This document shows positions 25,794 to 34,688 of a stretch of 64,000 nucleotides of DNA, piece after piece. The stretch is from contig NZ_JAJIRQ010000006.1 in NCBI RefSeq assembly GCF_025717605.1, positions 6,015-70,014 on the forward strand. Reading direction: 5' to 3'. Source of the DNA: Paucibacter sp. TC2R-5 (GTDB lineage: Bacteria > Pseudomonadota > Gammaproteobacteria > Burkholderiales > Burkholderiaceae_C). The position numbers were made by a program, and so were the translations under genes. The notes beneath the pieces are model-generated. The model did no database searches. It was not told where the DNA came from and was given only the letters and a program-made list of their open reading frames with translations. Position 1 is the first letter of the stretch; each line of letters begins with the position of its first letter.

Positions 25794-26722
25794 TGACCCA
25801 GGCCCTCCTCAAGCAGCAACAGGCGCAGGAGCAACTACAAGCGCCCGCATTGCCTATGCCCACTCCCTGGCGCGAGTTCTGCAGCGGCTTTGCCGCCAAT
25901 CGCGGCGCCTTGTTCGCTTTGGTGGTGTTCGCGCTGATCGCTACGGCCGCCGTGCTGGCGCCTTGGCTGGCTCCGTACAGCCCGACCGAGCAGTTCCGCG
26001 ACCATATGCTGACCCCGCCGGTGTGGGCCTCATCCGGCAGCACGCGCTTTTTGCTCGGCACCGATGAGCTGGGCCGCGACATGCTCTCGCGCCTGCTGCA
26101 TGGCGGGCGCATTTCGCTGGGGATCGCACTGGCCTCGGTGCTGCTGTCTATGCTGCCCGGCGTCAGCCTGGGGCTGCTGGCCGCCTTTCAGCCGCGCTGG
26201 CTGTCGCCCCTCATCATGCGCGTGATGGACATCATGATGGCCCTGCCGGGCCTGCTGCTGGCGATCTGTGTGATCACGGTGCTGGGGCCGGGCCTGATCA
26301 ACACGGTGATCGCGATTGCCATCGGCGCGCTGCCCGGCTATACCCGCCTGACCCGCGCCAGCGCTCTGGCCGAGATTGGCCGCGACTATGTCACCGCCAG
26401 CCGCATGGCCGGTGCCAGCTTGCTGCGCCTGATGTTCATCACCGTACTGCCTAACTGCATGGCGCCACTGATCGTGAACGCGACGCTGAGCTTTTCTTCG
26501 GCCATTCTGGAGACCGCCGGCCTGGGCTTCTTGGGCCTGGGCGTGCAGGCGCCGCTGCCCGAGTGGGGCGGCATGCTGTCGGCGGCGCGCGACTATATGC
26601 TGCGCGCGCCCTGGGTGGTGACTCTGCCGGGTTTGAGCATTCTGACCACCGTACTGGCCATCAATCTGATGGGCGACGGCCTGCGCGACGCGCTTGACCC
26701 CAAGCTGAAGGTCTTGCACTGA
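25793..26722 (+). CDS. dppC: Dipeptide/oligopeptide ABC transporter permease, DppC type, 309 aa
   Basis: Second inner-membrane subunit. The conserved blocks are [21 protein letters not shown] near the first periplasmic loop, the EAA motif [20 protein letters not shown], and [20 protein letters not shown]. An N-terminal Gln-rich segment of about 25 residues precedes the first helix. The start at 25793 shares a base with the dppB stop; the much longer in-frame reading back to 24980 runs through dppB in another frame and is an artefact. Confidence 0.94.
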   Translation: MTQALLKQQQAQEQLQAPALPMPTPWREFCSGFAANRGALFALVVFALIATAAVLAPWLAPYSPTEQFRDHMLTPPVWASSGSTRFLLGTDELGRDMLSRLLHGGRISLGIALASVLLSMLPGVSLGLLAAFQPRWLSPLIMRVMDIMMALPGLLLAICVITVLGPGLINTVIAIAIGALPGYTRLTRASALAEIGRDYVTASRMAGASLLRLMFITVLPNCMAPLIVNATLSFSSAILETAGLGFLGLGVQAPLPEWGGMLSAARDYMLRAPWVVTLPGLSILTTVLAINLMGDGLRDALDPKLKVLH

Positions 26723-27708
26723 TGGCCGCGCTGCTGACAATCAAAAACCTGCGCGTGCAGTTCGGCGCTTTCCCGGCCGTCGACGGCCTTGACCTGAGCC
26801 TGGACGCCGGCGATTTGCTGGCCATTGTGGGCGAATCCGGTTCGGGCAAGTCGGTCACCATGCTGGCCTTGATGGGCTTGATCGATGCGCCCGGCCGGGT
26901 GGCGGCGGATACGCTTGAATTCCAAGGCAGGGACATGCTGCGGATGAGCGCGGCCGAGCGCCGCAAAATCATCGGGCGCGAGATCGCCTGTGTGTTTCAA
27001 GATGCCTTGAGCAGCTTGAACCCGAGCTATAGCGTCGGTTTCCAGATCGGCGAAGTCTTGCGCGTGCATCTGGGCTTGCGCGGCGCGGCCCTCAAGCGCC
27101 GAGTGATCGAGTTGCTGGAGCTGGTGGAGATCCCTGATGCCGCGCGGCGCTCCGAGGCTTACCCGCATCAGCTCTCGGGCGGCATGAATCAGCGCGTGAT
27201 GATCGCAATGGCGATCGCCTGTGGGCCCAAGCTCTTGATTGCCGACGAGCCCACCACCGCGCTGGACGTCACCATTCAAGCTCAGATCATGGCGCTGCTC
27301 TTGCGCTTGCAGGCCGAGCAGGGCATGGGCCTGCTCTTGATCACGCATGATCTGGCCGTGGTGGCCGAGATGGCAGAAGCGGCCGAAAGTGCCCGCGCCG
27401 GCAGCAACCAGGTCGCGGTGATGTATGCCGGTCAGGTGATTGAAACCGGCGCGGCACCGGCGATCTTCGAGGCGCCCAAACACCCTTACACGGCCGCATT
27501 GCTGGCCGCGATTCCGGAACATAACCGCGGCGCCCAGCGGCTGGCGGCGCTACCGGGCATCGTGCCGGGCGCGCTGGACCGGCCCCTCGGCTGCTTGCTT
27601 GCTCCGCGCTGCGGCCAGGTGCAGCCGCGCTGCCAGAGCGAGCGCCCTGCGCTGCTGACCGGAGTGCGCTGCTTTTTCCCGCTGACAAGGAACTCAGAGC
27701 ATGTCTGA
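26722..27708 (+). CDS. dppD: Peptide ABC transporter ATP-binding protein, DppD type, 328 aa
   Basis: Nucleotide-binding subunit. Walker A is [10 protein letters not shown], the signature is LSGGMNQRV, and Walker B is [12 protein letters not shown], followed by [13 protein letters not shown]. The C-terminal oligopeptide domain has the cysteine motif typical of DppD/OppD (CLLAPRC, CFFP), which may hold an iron-sulfur cluster in some homologues. An insertion after the switch His ([13 protein letters not shown]) is slightly longer than usual. It overlaps dppC by one base and dppF by 8. Confidence 0.94.
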   Translation: MAALLTIKNLRVQFGAFPAVDGLDLSLDAGDLLAIVGESGSGKSVTMLALMGLIDAPGRVAADTLEFQGRDMLRMSAAERRKIIGREIACVFQDALSSLNPSYSVGFQIGEVLRVHLGLRGAALKRRVIELLELVEIPDAARRSEAYPHQLSGGMNQRVMIAMAIACGPKLLIADEPTTALDVTIQAQIMALLLRLQAEQGMGLLLITHDLAVVAEMAEAAESARAGSNQVAVMYAGQVIETGAAPAIFEAPKHPYTAALLAAIPEHNRGAQRLAALPGIVPGALDRPLGCLLAPRCGQVQPRCQSERPALLTGVRCFFPLTRNSEHV

Positions 27709-28675
27709 TGCCACGCCTTTGGTCCATGCGCAAGCCTTGAGCCGGCATTACAAGGTCGTGCAGGGCTGGCTGAAACCGAAAACAACGGTGAAGGCGCTCG
27801 ACGGTGTCTCCTTCCAGCTCTGGCCGCAGCGCACGCTGGCGGTGGTGGGCGAGTCAGGCTGCGGCAAATCAACGCTGGCGCGCCAGCTGACGCTGATCGA
27901 AGCCCCCAGCTCGGGCAGTTTGCAACTGAGCGGCGTGGATGTGGCTGGCGCCGACAAGCCAGCCTTGAAGGCGCTGCGCCAGCAGGTGCAGATGGTGTTT
28001 CAAAACCCTTTTGCTTCGCTCAATCCGCGCGCCAGCATTGGCGCCACGCTGGATGAGCCACTCAGCCTCAACACCTTGCTAAGCCCGGCCGAGCGGCGTG
28101 AACGCATCGAGGCGCTGGTCGCCAAGGTGGGCCTGCGAGCCGAGCATTTACAGCGTTATCCGCATATGTTCTCCGGCGGCCAGCGCCAGCGCATTGCCAT
28201 CGCCCGGGCGATGATGCTGAACCCCAAGGTGGTGGTCGCGGACGAACCGGTGTCTGCCCTCGATGTGTCGATACAGGCGCAAATCCTCAACCTCTTTCTG
28301 GATCTGCAGGCCGAGTTCAAGACCGCTTATGTCTTCATCTCCCACAACCTCAGCGTGGTCGAGCATGTGGCCGACGATGTGATGGTGATGTACCTCGGCC
28401 GCGCGGTCGAGGTCGGCCCCAAAAAGACCCTGTTCGCGCGGCCCTTGCACCCCTATACGCAAGCACTGATGAGCGCCACGCCGGCCCTGCGCGCGGCCGA
28501 CCGGCGCGTGCGAATTCAGCTCCAAGGCGAGCTGCCCAGCCCGCTCAAGCCGCCGCCCGGCTGCGCCTTCCACCAGCGCTGCCCCTTGGCGCAAGCGCGG
28601 TGCCAACAAGAGGCGCCGCAATTGCGCCCGCTTGACGGCCGGCAAGTGGCCTGCCACGTCGTCGGCAGCGCCTGA
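27701..28675 (+). CDS. dppF: Peptide ABC transporter ATP-binding protein, DppF type, 324 aa
   Basis: Second nucleotide-binding subunit. Walker A is GESGCGKST, the Q-loop [11 protein letters not shown], the signature [15 protein letters not shown], Walker [12 protein letters not shown], and switch [14 protein letters not shown]. The C-terminal OppF-type extension contains [18 protein letters not shown]. It starts within the end of dppD. With dppB, dppC and dppD it makes a complete import machine; the binding protein follows after a 119-base gap. Confidence 0.94.
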   Translation: MSDATPLVHAQALSRHYKVVQGWLKPKTTVKALDGVSFQLWPQRTLAVVGESGCGKSTLARQLTLIEAPSSGSLQLSGVDVAGADKPALKALRQQVQMVFQNPFASLNPRASIGATLDEPLSLNTLLSPAERRERIEALVAKVGLRAEHLQRYPHMFSGGQRQRIAIARAMMLNPKVVVADEPVSALDVSIQAQILNLFLDLQAEFKTAYVFISHNLSVVEHVADDVMVMYLGRAVEVGPKKTLFARPLHPYTQALMSATPALRAADRRVRIQLQGELPSPLKPPPGCAFHQRCPLAQARCQQEAPQLRPLDGRQVACHVVGSA

Positions 28676-28794
28676 GCCCCTGCCCCATAATCAAAACTTA
28701 TAGACACCGGCCTTCTATTCACTTGTGGTGATGGCCTTGCGCTTTCAACAATGCGTTGGATTGCCCTCTTCCTTGCCTGCTTGGCTTGCCCCCT

Positions 28795-30387
28795 ATGAAT
28801 CTTCAGCGCTTCACCGTCTTGCGAGTCCTGCTTGGCTTCGCTGCGGCCTTGATGATCGGCCTGCCGGCTTTGGCCAAACCGCTGGTGTATTGCGCCGACG
28901 CCAGCCCCGAGGGTTTTGACCCCGGCATGTGGGACAGCGCCAGCACCAACACCGCCACCGGCCAGATGTTCCAAGGCCTGCTAGGCTTCAAGCGCGGCGG
29001 CACCGAGCTGCAGCCGCAGCTGGCCAGCGCCTGGACCATCTCGCCCGACGCCAAGAGCGTCACCTTCACCCTCAGGCAAGGCGTGAAGTTCCACCAAACA
29101 CCCTACTTCACGCCCACACGCGAATTCAATGCCGATGATGTGATGTTCACTTTTGAGCGTTTCATCGACCCGCAACACCCCTTCAACAAAGCCTTCCCTG
29201 CCACCTTTGTCTACGCGCAGAACCTCGGCCTGGCCAAGCTGCTGGAGGGCATAGACCGCATCGACGATCACACGGTGCGCTTTCGCTTGAAGGCACCCAA
29301 TGTCACTTTTGCTGCCAACTTCGCGATGGCCTGGGCCGGCATTCACTCGGCCGAATATGCCGCCCAACTGCTCAGCCAGGGCCGGGCCAGCCAGATCAAC
29401 ACCCAACCGATAGGGACCGGCCCCTACCGCTTCAAGTCCTATGCCAAAGACCATGTGCTGCGCATGCAAGCCAACCCGGACACCTGGGGCCCCCAGCAGC
29501 AGACCGAAAAGCTCATCTTCAGCATCAGCCGAGAACCCAATGTGCGGGTGCAAAAGCTGCTGGCCGGTGAATGCCACATCACTGCGGCGGTGCGCGACCT
29601 TGACCTGAGCGCGATGGACGGCCGCAAGGACATCACGGTGATGAAAACGCAGGCGCTGAACATCTCCTACCTGGCTTTCAATTTGCGCAAGGCACCGACC
29701 GACAGGCGCGAGGTGCGCGAGGCGCTGGACATCGCCATCGACAGGGATTCGATCTTCAAAGCGCTGTTCCCGCGCGGCGATGCCTTGCAGGCGGTCAGCG
29801 CTTTTCCGCCCGCGATTGCCGGCTTCAACAAGGCCTTGAAGAACGAATACAACCCCGCCCGCGCCAAGGCCTTGCTGGCCAAGGCGGGCTTTGCCGACGG
29901 CCTGGAGCTGGACCTCTGGGCGCTGCCGGTGGCCAGGCCCACCAACCCGAATGGGCAGTTGATGGCGCAGCTGATCCAGCAAGACTGGGCCAAGATCGGC
30001 GTCAAGGCCCATATCAAGACCTTTGAGTGGGGCGAGTACCTGAAGCGGGCCAACAACGGCGAACACAGCGTCTATATGAGCGGCTGGGCCGGCGAGACCG
30101 GTGACGCGGATGAATTCTTAACGCCCAATTTGAGCTGCGCGGCCAACAAGACCGGCATCAAGTTCTGTAACCCTGAGTTCGAGCGCCTGATCGACGCGGC
30201 CCGCGCAAGCACCGACCCACAAAAGCGCGTCGCCCTGTACGAGCAAGCACAAGAGATATTCAAACGCGAGCGGCCCTGGATCACGATGGCGCACTCGACC
30301 GTCTACATCCCGATGCGCAAGGATGTGCAGGGCTTCGTGATGGCGCCCAATGGCAGCGTTGACTTCGAGCATGTGTACAGAAAATAG
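28795..30387 (+). CDS. dppA: Periplasmic peptide-binding protein, DppA type (SBP family 5), 530 aa
   Basis: Substrate-capturing subunit of the peptide transporter. From ATG 28795 it has a signal peptide cut after ALA near residue 27, then YCADASPEGFDPGMWDSAST and the SBP-5 core GTGPYRFKSYAKDHVLRMQ. A region GETGDADEFLTPNLSC close to the C-terminus matches DppA/MppA-like proteins. In this context, murein tripeptide or D-Ala-containing dipeptides are plausible ligands, as for E. coli MppA/DppA, but the ligand cannot be read from sequence. A TTG at 28756 in frame is less likely as the start. Confidence 0.92.
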   Translation: MNLQRFTVLRVLLGFAAALMIGLPALAKPLVYCADASPEGFDPGMWDSASTNTATGQMFQGLLGFKRGGTELQPQLASAWTISPDAKSVTFTLRQGVKFHQTPYFTPTREFNADDVMFTFERFIDPQHPFNKAFPATFVYAQNLGLAKLLEGIDRIDDHTVRFRLKAPNVTFAANFAMAWAGIHSAEYAAQLLSQGRASQINTQPIGTGPYRFKSYAKDHVLRMQANPDTWGPQQQTEKLIFSISREPNVRVQKLLAGECHITAAVRDLDLSAMDGRKDITVMKTQALNISYLAFNLRKAPTDRREVREALDIAIDRDSIFKALFPRGDALQAVSAFPPAIAGFNKALKNEYNPARAKALLAKAGFADGLELDLWALPVARPTNPNGQLMAQLIQQDWAKIGVKAHIKTFEWGEYLKRANNGEHSVYMSGWAGETGDADEFLTPNLSCAANKTGIKFCNPEFERLIDAARASTDPQKRVALYEQAQEIFKRERPWITMAHSTVYIPMRKDVQGFVMAPNGSVDFEHVYRK

Positions 30388-30390
30388 CCT

Positions 30391-31296
30391 ATGAGATTAC
30401 GCCATATCGAGGTCTTCCACGCCATCATGCAGGCCGGCACCATCAGCGGTGCCGCGCAATTGCTGCACATTTCGCAGCCGGCGGTGACCAAGGTCTTGCA
30501 GCATTGCGAGTTGCAGCTGCGCATGAATTTGTTTGACCGCGTGCGCGGCAAGCTCTACCCAACGCCGGAAGCACACCGGCTGTTCATCGAGGTGGACAAG
30601 CTCAACCGTGATCTGGTCGGTATCCGGCGCCTGGCGGCGAATCTGCGCAGCGGGGAGTCGGAACTGGTGCGGCTGGTGGCCACGCCGACCTTGGGCGCGG
30701 CGGTGATTCCGATGGCCATGACGCAGTGGTGCAAGGCCTTCCCGCAAAGCCATTGCTCGCTGGCCACCAACCACACGCGCGAGATCGTCTCCGCCCTGCT
30801 CTTGGGCGAGGCCGACCTGGCCTTGTCGCTGCAGGACCCGCATCACCCCGGCATCAAGGCCGAGGTGCTGGCCAGCGGCTTGATGACGGCGTTATGCCCC
30901 TTGGGCAGCCCGGAGGCCGCCGAAAGCGGGCCGCTGTCGCTGGAGCAGATTCGCACGCCCTTGGTCGGGCTGGCTGGCGATGATCCGCTCGCCGCCCTGG
31001 TGCATAGCAATGCCGAGGCGCTGGACACTCCCTTGCAAAGCCGCATCACCGTGCAGACTTATCAGCTGGCTCGGGCCTTGGTGGAAGCCGGCGTTGGCAT
31101 GACCTTGGTCGACCCATTCACCGCCGCGTCGGCCGACCGCAGCCGCGTCTGCCTCAGGCCGCTCAGCCCTGCCGTGCCGGTGCAGCTGTATCTGCTGACC
31201 ACCGCCAGCGCGCCGCTGGCCCAGACCGCGCGGCGGCTGGTGAAGTATCTGGGCGAAGCCGCCCGTAAGAGCCTGGAAGGATTGAACACCGCATGA
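30391..31296 (+). CDS. LysR-family transcriptional regulator, 301 aa
   Basis: The DNA-binding helix-turn-helix is at about residues 3-60 (HIEVFHAIMQAGTISGAAQL, then ISQPAVTKVLQHCE), followed by a periplasmic-binding-like effector domain to about residue 295. It begins 3 bases after the dppA stop and overlaps ddpX by 4 bases, so it is embedded in the operon it most likely controls. Its effector may be a muropeptide or D-amino acid, by analogy with AmpR, which is also a LysR protein that senses peptidoglycan fragments. That effector assignment is inference. Confidence 0.92.
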   Translation: MRLRHIEVFHAIMQAGTISGAAQLLHISQPAVTKVLQHCELQLRMNLFDRVRGKLYPTPEAHRLFIEVDKLNRDLVGIRRLAANLRSGESELVRLVATPTLGAAVIPMAMTQWCKAFPQSHCSLATNHTREIVSALLLGEADLALSLQDPHHPGIKAEVLASGLMTALCPLGSPEAAESGPLSLEQIRTPLVGLAGDDPLAALVHSNAEALDTPLQSRITVQTYQLARALVEAGVGMTLVDPFTAASADRSRVCLRPLSPAVPVQLYLLTTASAPLAQTARRLVKYLGEAARKSLEGLNTA

Positions 31297-31901
31297 TGAT
31301 GATTGCCTGCGAAGACGTCCCCGCGCACGCCGACTTCTGCTCGTTGCTGAGCCTGAGCGAGATTGATCTCGATTTGCGCTACGCCACGCCGGACAACTTT
31401 GTCCAGCGCGCCGTCTACGGCGGACTCGACTGTGCCTGGCTGCGCCGCGAGGCCGCCGCCGCCTTGGTCAACGCCGCCCAATGGCTGGCGACACAGCGCC
31501 CCGGCTACCGTTTGCGGGTGCTGGACGCGCTGCGCCCGCAACGCGTGCAAGAAGTCTTGTGGGCCGAGCTGCAGGGCACGCCGCTGCTGCAGTACCTGGC
31601 CGAGCCGCAGCGGGGCTCTATCCATTCCTTCGGCATGGCGCTAGACCTCACCATGCTGGACCCGCAGGGCCGCGAGGTCGATATGGGTTCGGGTTTTGAC
31701 GAGATGAACCTGCTCTCGCACCCCGATCACGAGGCCGAACACATGGCCTTGGGTCTGCTGAAGCCCGCACAAATCGCCGAGCGTGGCTGGCTGCGTGCGG
31801 CGATGCGGCAAGCCGGCTTTCAAGGCATCCACAGCGAGTGGTGGCACTTCGATTTCGGCGACCGGGAGGCGGTGCGGCGCGATTTGCCGCGCGTGCTCTA
31901 G
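31293..31901 (+). CDS. ddpX: D-Ala-D-Ala dipeptidase, VanX/DdpX family, 202 aa
   Basis: Zinc peptidase (M15) that splits D-Ala-D-Ala. The zinc motif is SIHSFGMALDLTM (the SxHxxGxAxD signature) and the second ligand region is EWWHFDFGD. RPQRVQE matches the arginine-containing active-site segment. There is no signal peptide, so it acts in the cytoplasm on imported dipeptide, as E. coli DdpX does after uptake through its Ddp transporter. It overlaps the LysR gene (ATGA). The stop codon lies in a 10-bp tandem repeat. A vancomycin-resistance role is unlikely here because no vanH/vanA is present and the cell is Gram-negative. Confidence 0.93.
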   Translation: MMMIACEDVPAHADFCSLLSLSEIDLDLRYATPDNFVQRAVYGGLDCAWLRREAAAALVNAAQWLATQRPGYRLRVLDALRPQRVQEVLWAELQGTPLLQYLAEPQRGSIHSFGMALDLTMLDPQGREVDMGSGFDEMNLLSHPDHEAEHMALGLLKPAQIAERGWLRAAMRQAGFQGIHSEWWHFDFGDREAVRRDLPRVL

Positions 31902-31932
31902 GGTGCTCTAGGGTGCTCTAGGGCGCTCTAAG
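31893..31932 (+). repeat. Tandem repeat of a 10-bp unit at the ddpX stop codon
   Basis: The unit GTGCTCTAGG occurs three times in direct succession (31893-31902, 31903-31912, 31913-31922) and a fourth, altered copy follows (31923-31932). The first copy includes the last two codons and the TAG stop of ddpX, so the array seems to have grown from the gene end. Confidence 0.9.
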
Positions 31933-31951
31933 GCCCACTAGAGCGGCTCGC

Positions 31952-32860
31952 TCAGCGCGCCTCCAGCACCTGCTGACAATCAGCCGGCAGATCCGCCATG
32001 GTCAGCGGCGCAGGCTTCACTGCAGGTGGCTTCGGGTGCAGCGCTTCATCGGTGAACCACCAATCCAGGGAGGCATCACAGCCGTCGCCCTCGGGGGTCG
32101 GGTCTTGCGCCTTGCATTGCGCGTCGCCCTCGGGGCAGAACAGGCGCACATGGAAGTGATAGTCATGGCCATGCTCGGGGCGAATTTTGCGCAGCCAACT
32201 GGCGCCCTTGGCGCTGCGGCACAACGCGCGCTTGATGGCGGCATTGATGAAAATGCGCTGAACTTTAGGGTCTTCGGCGGCAGCGCGCAGCACGGCCTGA
32301 TGGCCGGGCGTCCAACTCGCCCGGTCCACGTCCAAACGATCTGCCCGCACCACCGTGATGGACGAGACTTGCTCGCGCTGCGCGCTCGTCATGCGCTGGG
32401 CCGGCATCGGCTTGAGCCAGATGTCCACATCCAGGCCCAGCTGGTGCGAGGCATGGCCGGTCAACATAGGGCCGCCGCGCGGCTGCGCGATATCGCCGAC
32501 CAGAATGCCCGGCCAGCCGCTGGCCTGCGCCGCGAGCGGCGCAAAACGCTCGACAAAACGAATCAAGTCCGGATGCCCCCACATGCGCTGGCGCGAGGGC
32601 CGCATCGCCTGCCAATGCGGCCCATCCAGCGGCAGCGCTTGCGCTCCTGCCACACAGCCCCGGGAGTAAAAGCCTATGGTCTGCGGCGGCAAGGCGGCCG
32701 CGCTGCGCACCTTGCCAAACAAAGTCTTGGCGGCCGGCAGCTCGGCCGCAGTCTCCTGGCCTTGCGCCATAGCAGGCCCCCATCCAAGGAAGATCCCGAG
32801 GAAAAACCCGAGGAACAGACCTTGACTCAAGGCGCGAGCGATGTGCGTTCCAATTTGCAT
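31952..32860 (-). CDS. mepA: Penicillin-insensitive murein endopeptidase MepA, 302 aa
   Basis: Periplasmic M74 metallopeptidase that cuts the D-Ala-meso-DAP cross-links of peptidoglycan. The zinc motif GHASHQLGLDVDIWL is complete and the second region is YHFHVRLFCPEGD. A signal peptide with a long hydrophobic core ends AMA-Q near residue 33. The start at 32860 gives a normal signal; an in-frame ATG at 32899 would overlap dacB by 8 bases and cannot be excluded. It lies 31 bases after dacB on the same strand, giving a dacB-mepA pair of peptidoglycan hydrolases. Confidence 0.93.
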   Translation of the reverse strand: MQIGTHIARALSQGLFLGFFLGIFLGWGPAMAQGQETAAELPAAKTLFGKVRSAAALPPQTIGFYSRGCVAGAQALPLDGPHWQAMRPSRQRMWGHPDLIRFVERFAPLAAQASGWPGILVGDIAQPRGGPMLTGHASHQLGLDVDIWLKPMPAQRMTSAQREQVSSITVVRADRLDVDRASWTPGHQAVLRAAAEDPKVQRIFINAAIKRALCRSAKGASWLRKIRPEHGHDYHFHVRLFCPEGDAQCKAQDPTPEGDGCDASLDWWFTDEALHPKPPAVKPAPLTMADLPADCQQVLEAR

Positions 32861-32891
32861 AGGTTTGAAGTCGAAAAGCCAAAGGCGCTGT

Positions 32892-34370
32892 TCAATCATT
32901 TTGGCGTGCCACCCAATTCACCAAGGCATCCAGCACCGGCCGCCCCTTGGCGCCGGTGTCAGGGCCATTGAGCATGACGACGACGACCCAAGGGCGCTCT
33001 TGCGCGTCCCGCACATAACCGGCCAAGGCAACGGCTTCATTTAGCGTGCCGGTCTTCATGCGGGCGCGGCCCTCGGCGGGCGCGCCTTTAAAGCGCCGGC
33101 TCAGCGTGCCGTCCACACCTGCCACCGGCAGCGTCGTCAGCAGCTCGGGCGCATGAGGCGAGTCCCAAGCCTGCGCCAACACGGCCGCCAGCTGTGCCGG
33201 CTTGATGCGCTCGCTGCGCGACAAGCCCGAGCCGTTGTCCAGCACCAGGCCGGCACTGTCCAAGCCCTTGGCAGCGAACCAGTCACGCACGGCCCGCTCG
33301 GCCGCCACTCGCGTGACTTCGCCCGGCTGGGCCGCCGCCGCGCCCAGGCGCAGATAGGTCAGGCGCGTCAGCAAATTGTCCGAGCGCTTCATCATGCCGC
33401 GCAGCACCTCGGCCAAGGGCCGACCCTGATGGCTAGCCAATAGACGCGCGTCGCTCGGGGTGACTGCTTCACGGTCCAATTCGACAGCGCCGCCCATCAC
33501 TCCGCCCAGTTCTCGCCACATCTGCCGCAGCGCCTGCGCCGTCAGCCATTGGCGATCAAGCAGATTCAGCTCGGTAGTCTGGCGGCAATTGCGCGGGAAG
33601 GCCCCACCCAACTGGATGCGTTGGCCTTGCGATGTGCTGCTGACTTGCGGCGTCAGCCAGTCCTCATCCCAGTCCTTGCAGGGCTTGTCGTTCAGCGTCA
33701 TGGCCGAGGTATCCAGCTCGATGCCGGGCCAGGCCGGCGAGACGCGGGCTCGCAGGGTCGCCGCATCCGCGCTGAGCCGAAAGCTCAAGACAGCGCCGCC
33801 CAGATTCAGCGCATCGGGCACGGCGTTATAGGCAAATTCCGGCGCTTCGTCGAAGGGCGCCAGGCCAATGTCCAAACGCGCCGGGCGAAACAGGCTGCGG
33901 TCCACCACCAGGCCGCCTTGGATCTCGCGCACGCCCTGCTCGCGCAGTTCACGCAGCAGCATTTGCAGCGCGCCCCAGTCGAGGTCGGTATCGGCTCCGC
34001 CGCGCAGATACAGCGGCCCCTGCAACACATCGCCCACCAAGGGCGCGGCAGCGAGCAGGTCGGTGCGGCCGCGCGCGTTCGGTCCCAAACGGTCCAGAGC
34101 CACCAGCGTGGTCACGATCTTCATGGTGGACGCCGGCTGCATGGCCAGCTCGGCATTGAGCTGCAAGGCGCGTGTGCGGTGATGCAGCGGATAGGCAACC
34201 ACGCCCAGCGTTGCCTGCGCCACGCCGGCCTCGGCCATCGCCTGCGTCACCTCGGCCGGCAGCGTCGGCGCGGCGCGCATGCCGGCGCAGCCCCCCAGCG
34301 CCAAGGACAAGACGGCAAGACTGAGGACTTGGGCCATGCGGCGGAATTCGGCTTTGTTGTTCAATGGCAT
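32892..34370 (-). CDS. dacB: D-Ala-D-Ala carboxypeptidase/endopeptidase, PBP4 (DacB) class, probable lipoprotein, 492 aa
   Basis: Serine peptidase of family S13 acting on peptide stems of peptidoglycan. The catalytic motifs are SxxK (PASTMKIV), SxN (KRSDNLLTRL) and KTG (RMKTGTLNEA). The N-terminus from 34370 has a hydrophobic stretch ending LALGGCAG, a probable lipobox, whereas E. coli DacB is a soluble periplasmic protein. The reading beyond 34370 has no signal character and was rejected. It is divergent from the large TonB-dependent receptor, with a 318-base shared upstream region. Confidence 0.92.
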   Translation of the reverse strand: MPLNNKAEFRRMAQVLSLAVLSLALGGCAGMRAAPTLPAEVTQAMAEAGVAQATLGVVAYPLHHRTRALQLNAELAMQPASTMKIVTTLVALDRLGPNARGRTDLLAAAPLVGDVLQGPLYLRGGADTDLDWGALQMLLRELREQGVREIQGGLVVDRSLFRPARLDIGLAPFDEAPEFAYNAVPDALNLGGAVLSFRLSADAATLRARVSPAWPGIELDTSAMTLNDKPCKDWDEDWLTPQVSSTSQGQRIQLGGAFPRNCRQTTELNLLDRQWLTAQALRQMWRELGGVMGGAVELDREAVTPSDARLLASHQGRPLAEVLRGMMKRSDNLLTRLTYLRLGAAAAQPGEVTRVAAERAVRDWFAAKGLDSAGLVLDNGSGLSRSERIKPAQLAAVLAQAWDSPHAPELLTTLPVAGVDGTLSRRFKGAPAEGRARMKTGTLNEAVALAGYVRDAQERPWVVVVMLNGPDTGAKGRPVLDALVNWVARQND

Positions 34371-34688
34371 GTGGTGTCGCGGCAAGCTCTGAAGACAAAG
34401 CCCAGGTCGGATATCCACACGCCTGGGCCTAACAAGCGCCAATGTAGCCTTAGGTCGAGGCGGCGACCGACTTTGGCCTATGAATTCTTGTGCGCCCTGC
34501 GTCTGTTGCAGGCATAGCCCCACGCCGGCGCATTCCAACAGGTTATGTGTGCACCTCAAGCATTCATTGCGATCTAAGCAACAAATGCGGTCAACCCCTC
34601 TGGCCGGCGCCGCAGTCCTAACGGATCATGGATTGGACATTGCAACACCCCACCCTCCCCATCCTTCCTCTAGTCCCGGAGCTTCCCG
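34371..34688. promoter_or_regulatory. Divergent regulatory region between dacB and the TonB-dependent receptor
   Basis: I see no gene in these 318 bases. A 7-bp perfect stem (34400-34406 with 34422-34428) lies in the dacB leader. Promoters for both directions are expected, but I find no confident -10/-35 pair. A GGAG-containing Shine-Dalgarno candidate precedes the receptor ATG by about 9 bases. Confidence 0.4.

Noticed and set aside
31293-31901. VanX-like gene as a vancomycin resistance determinant
   Set aside because: No vanH, vanA/B or vanRS neighbours; the surrounding peptide transporter fits a catabolic DdpX role.
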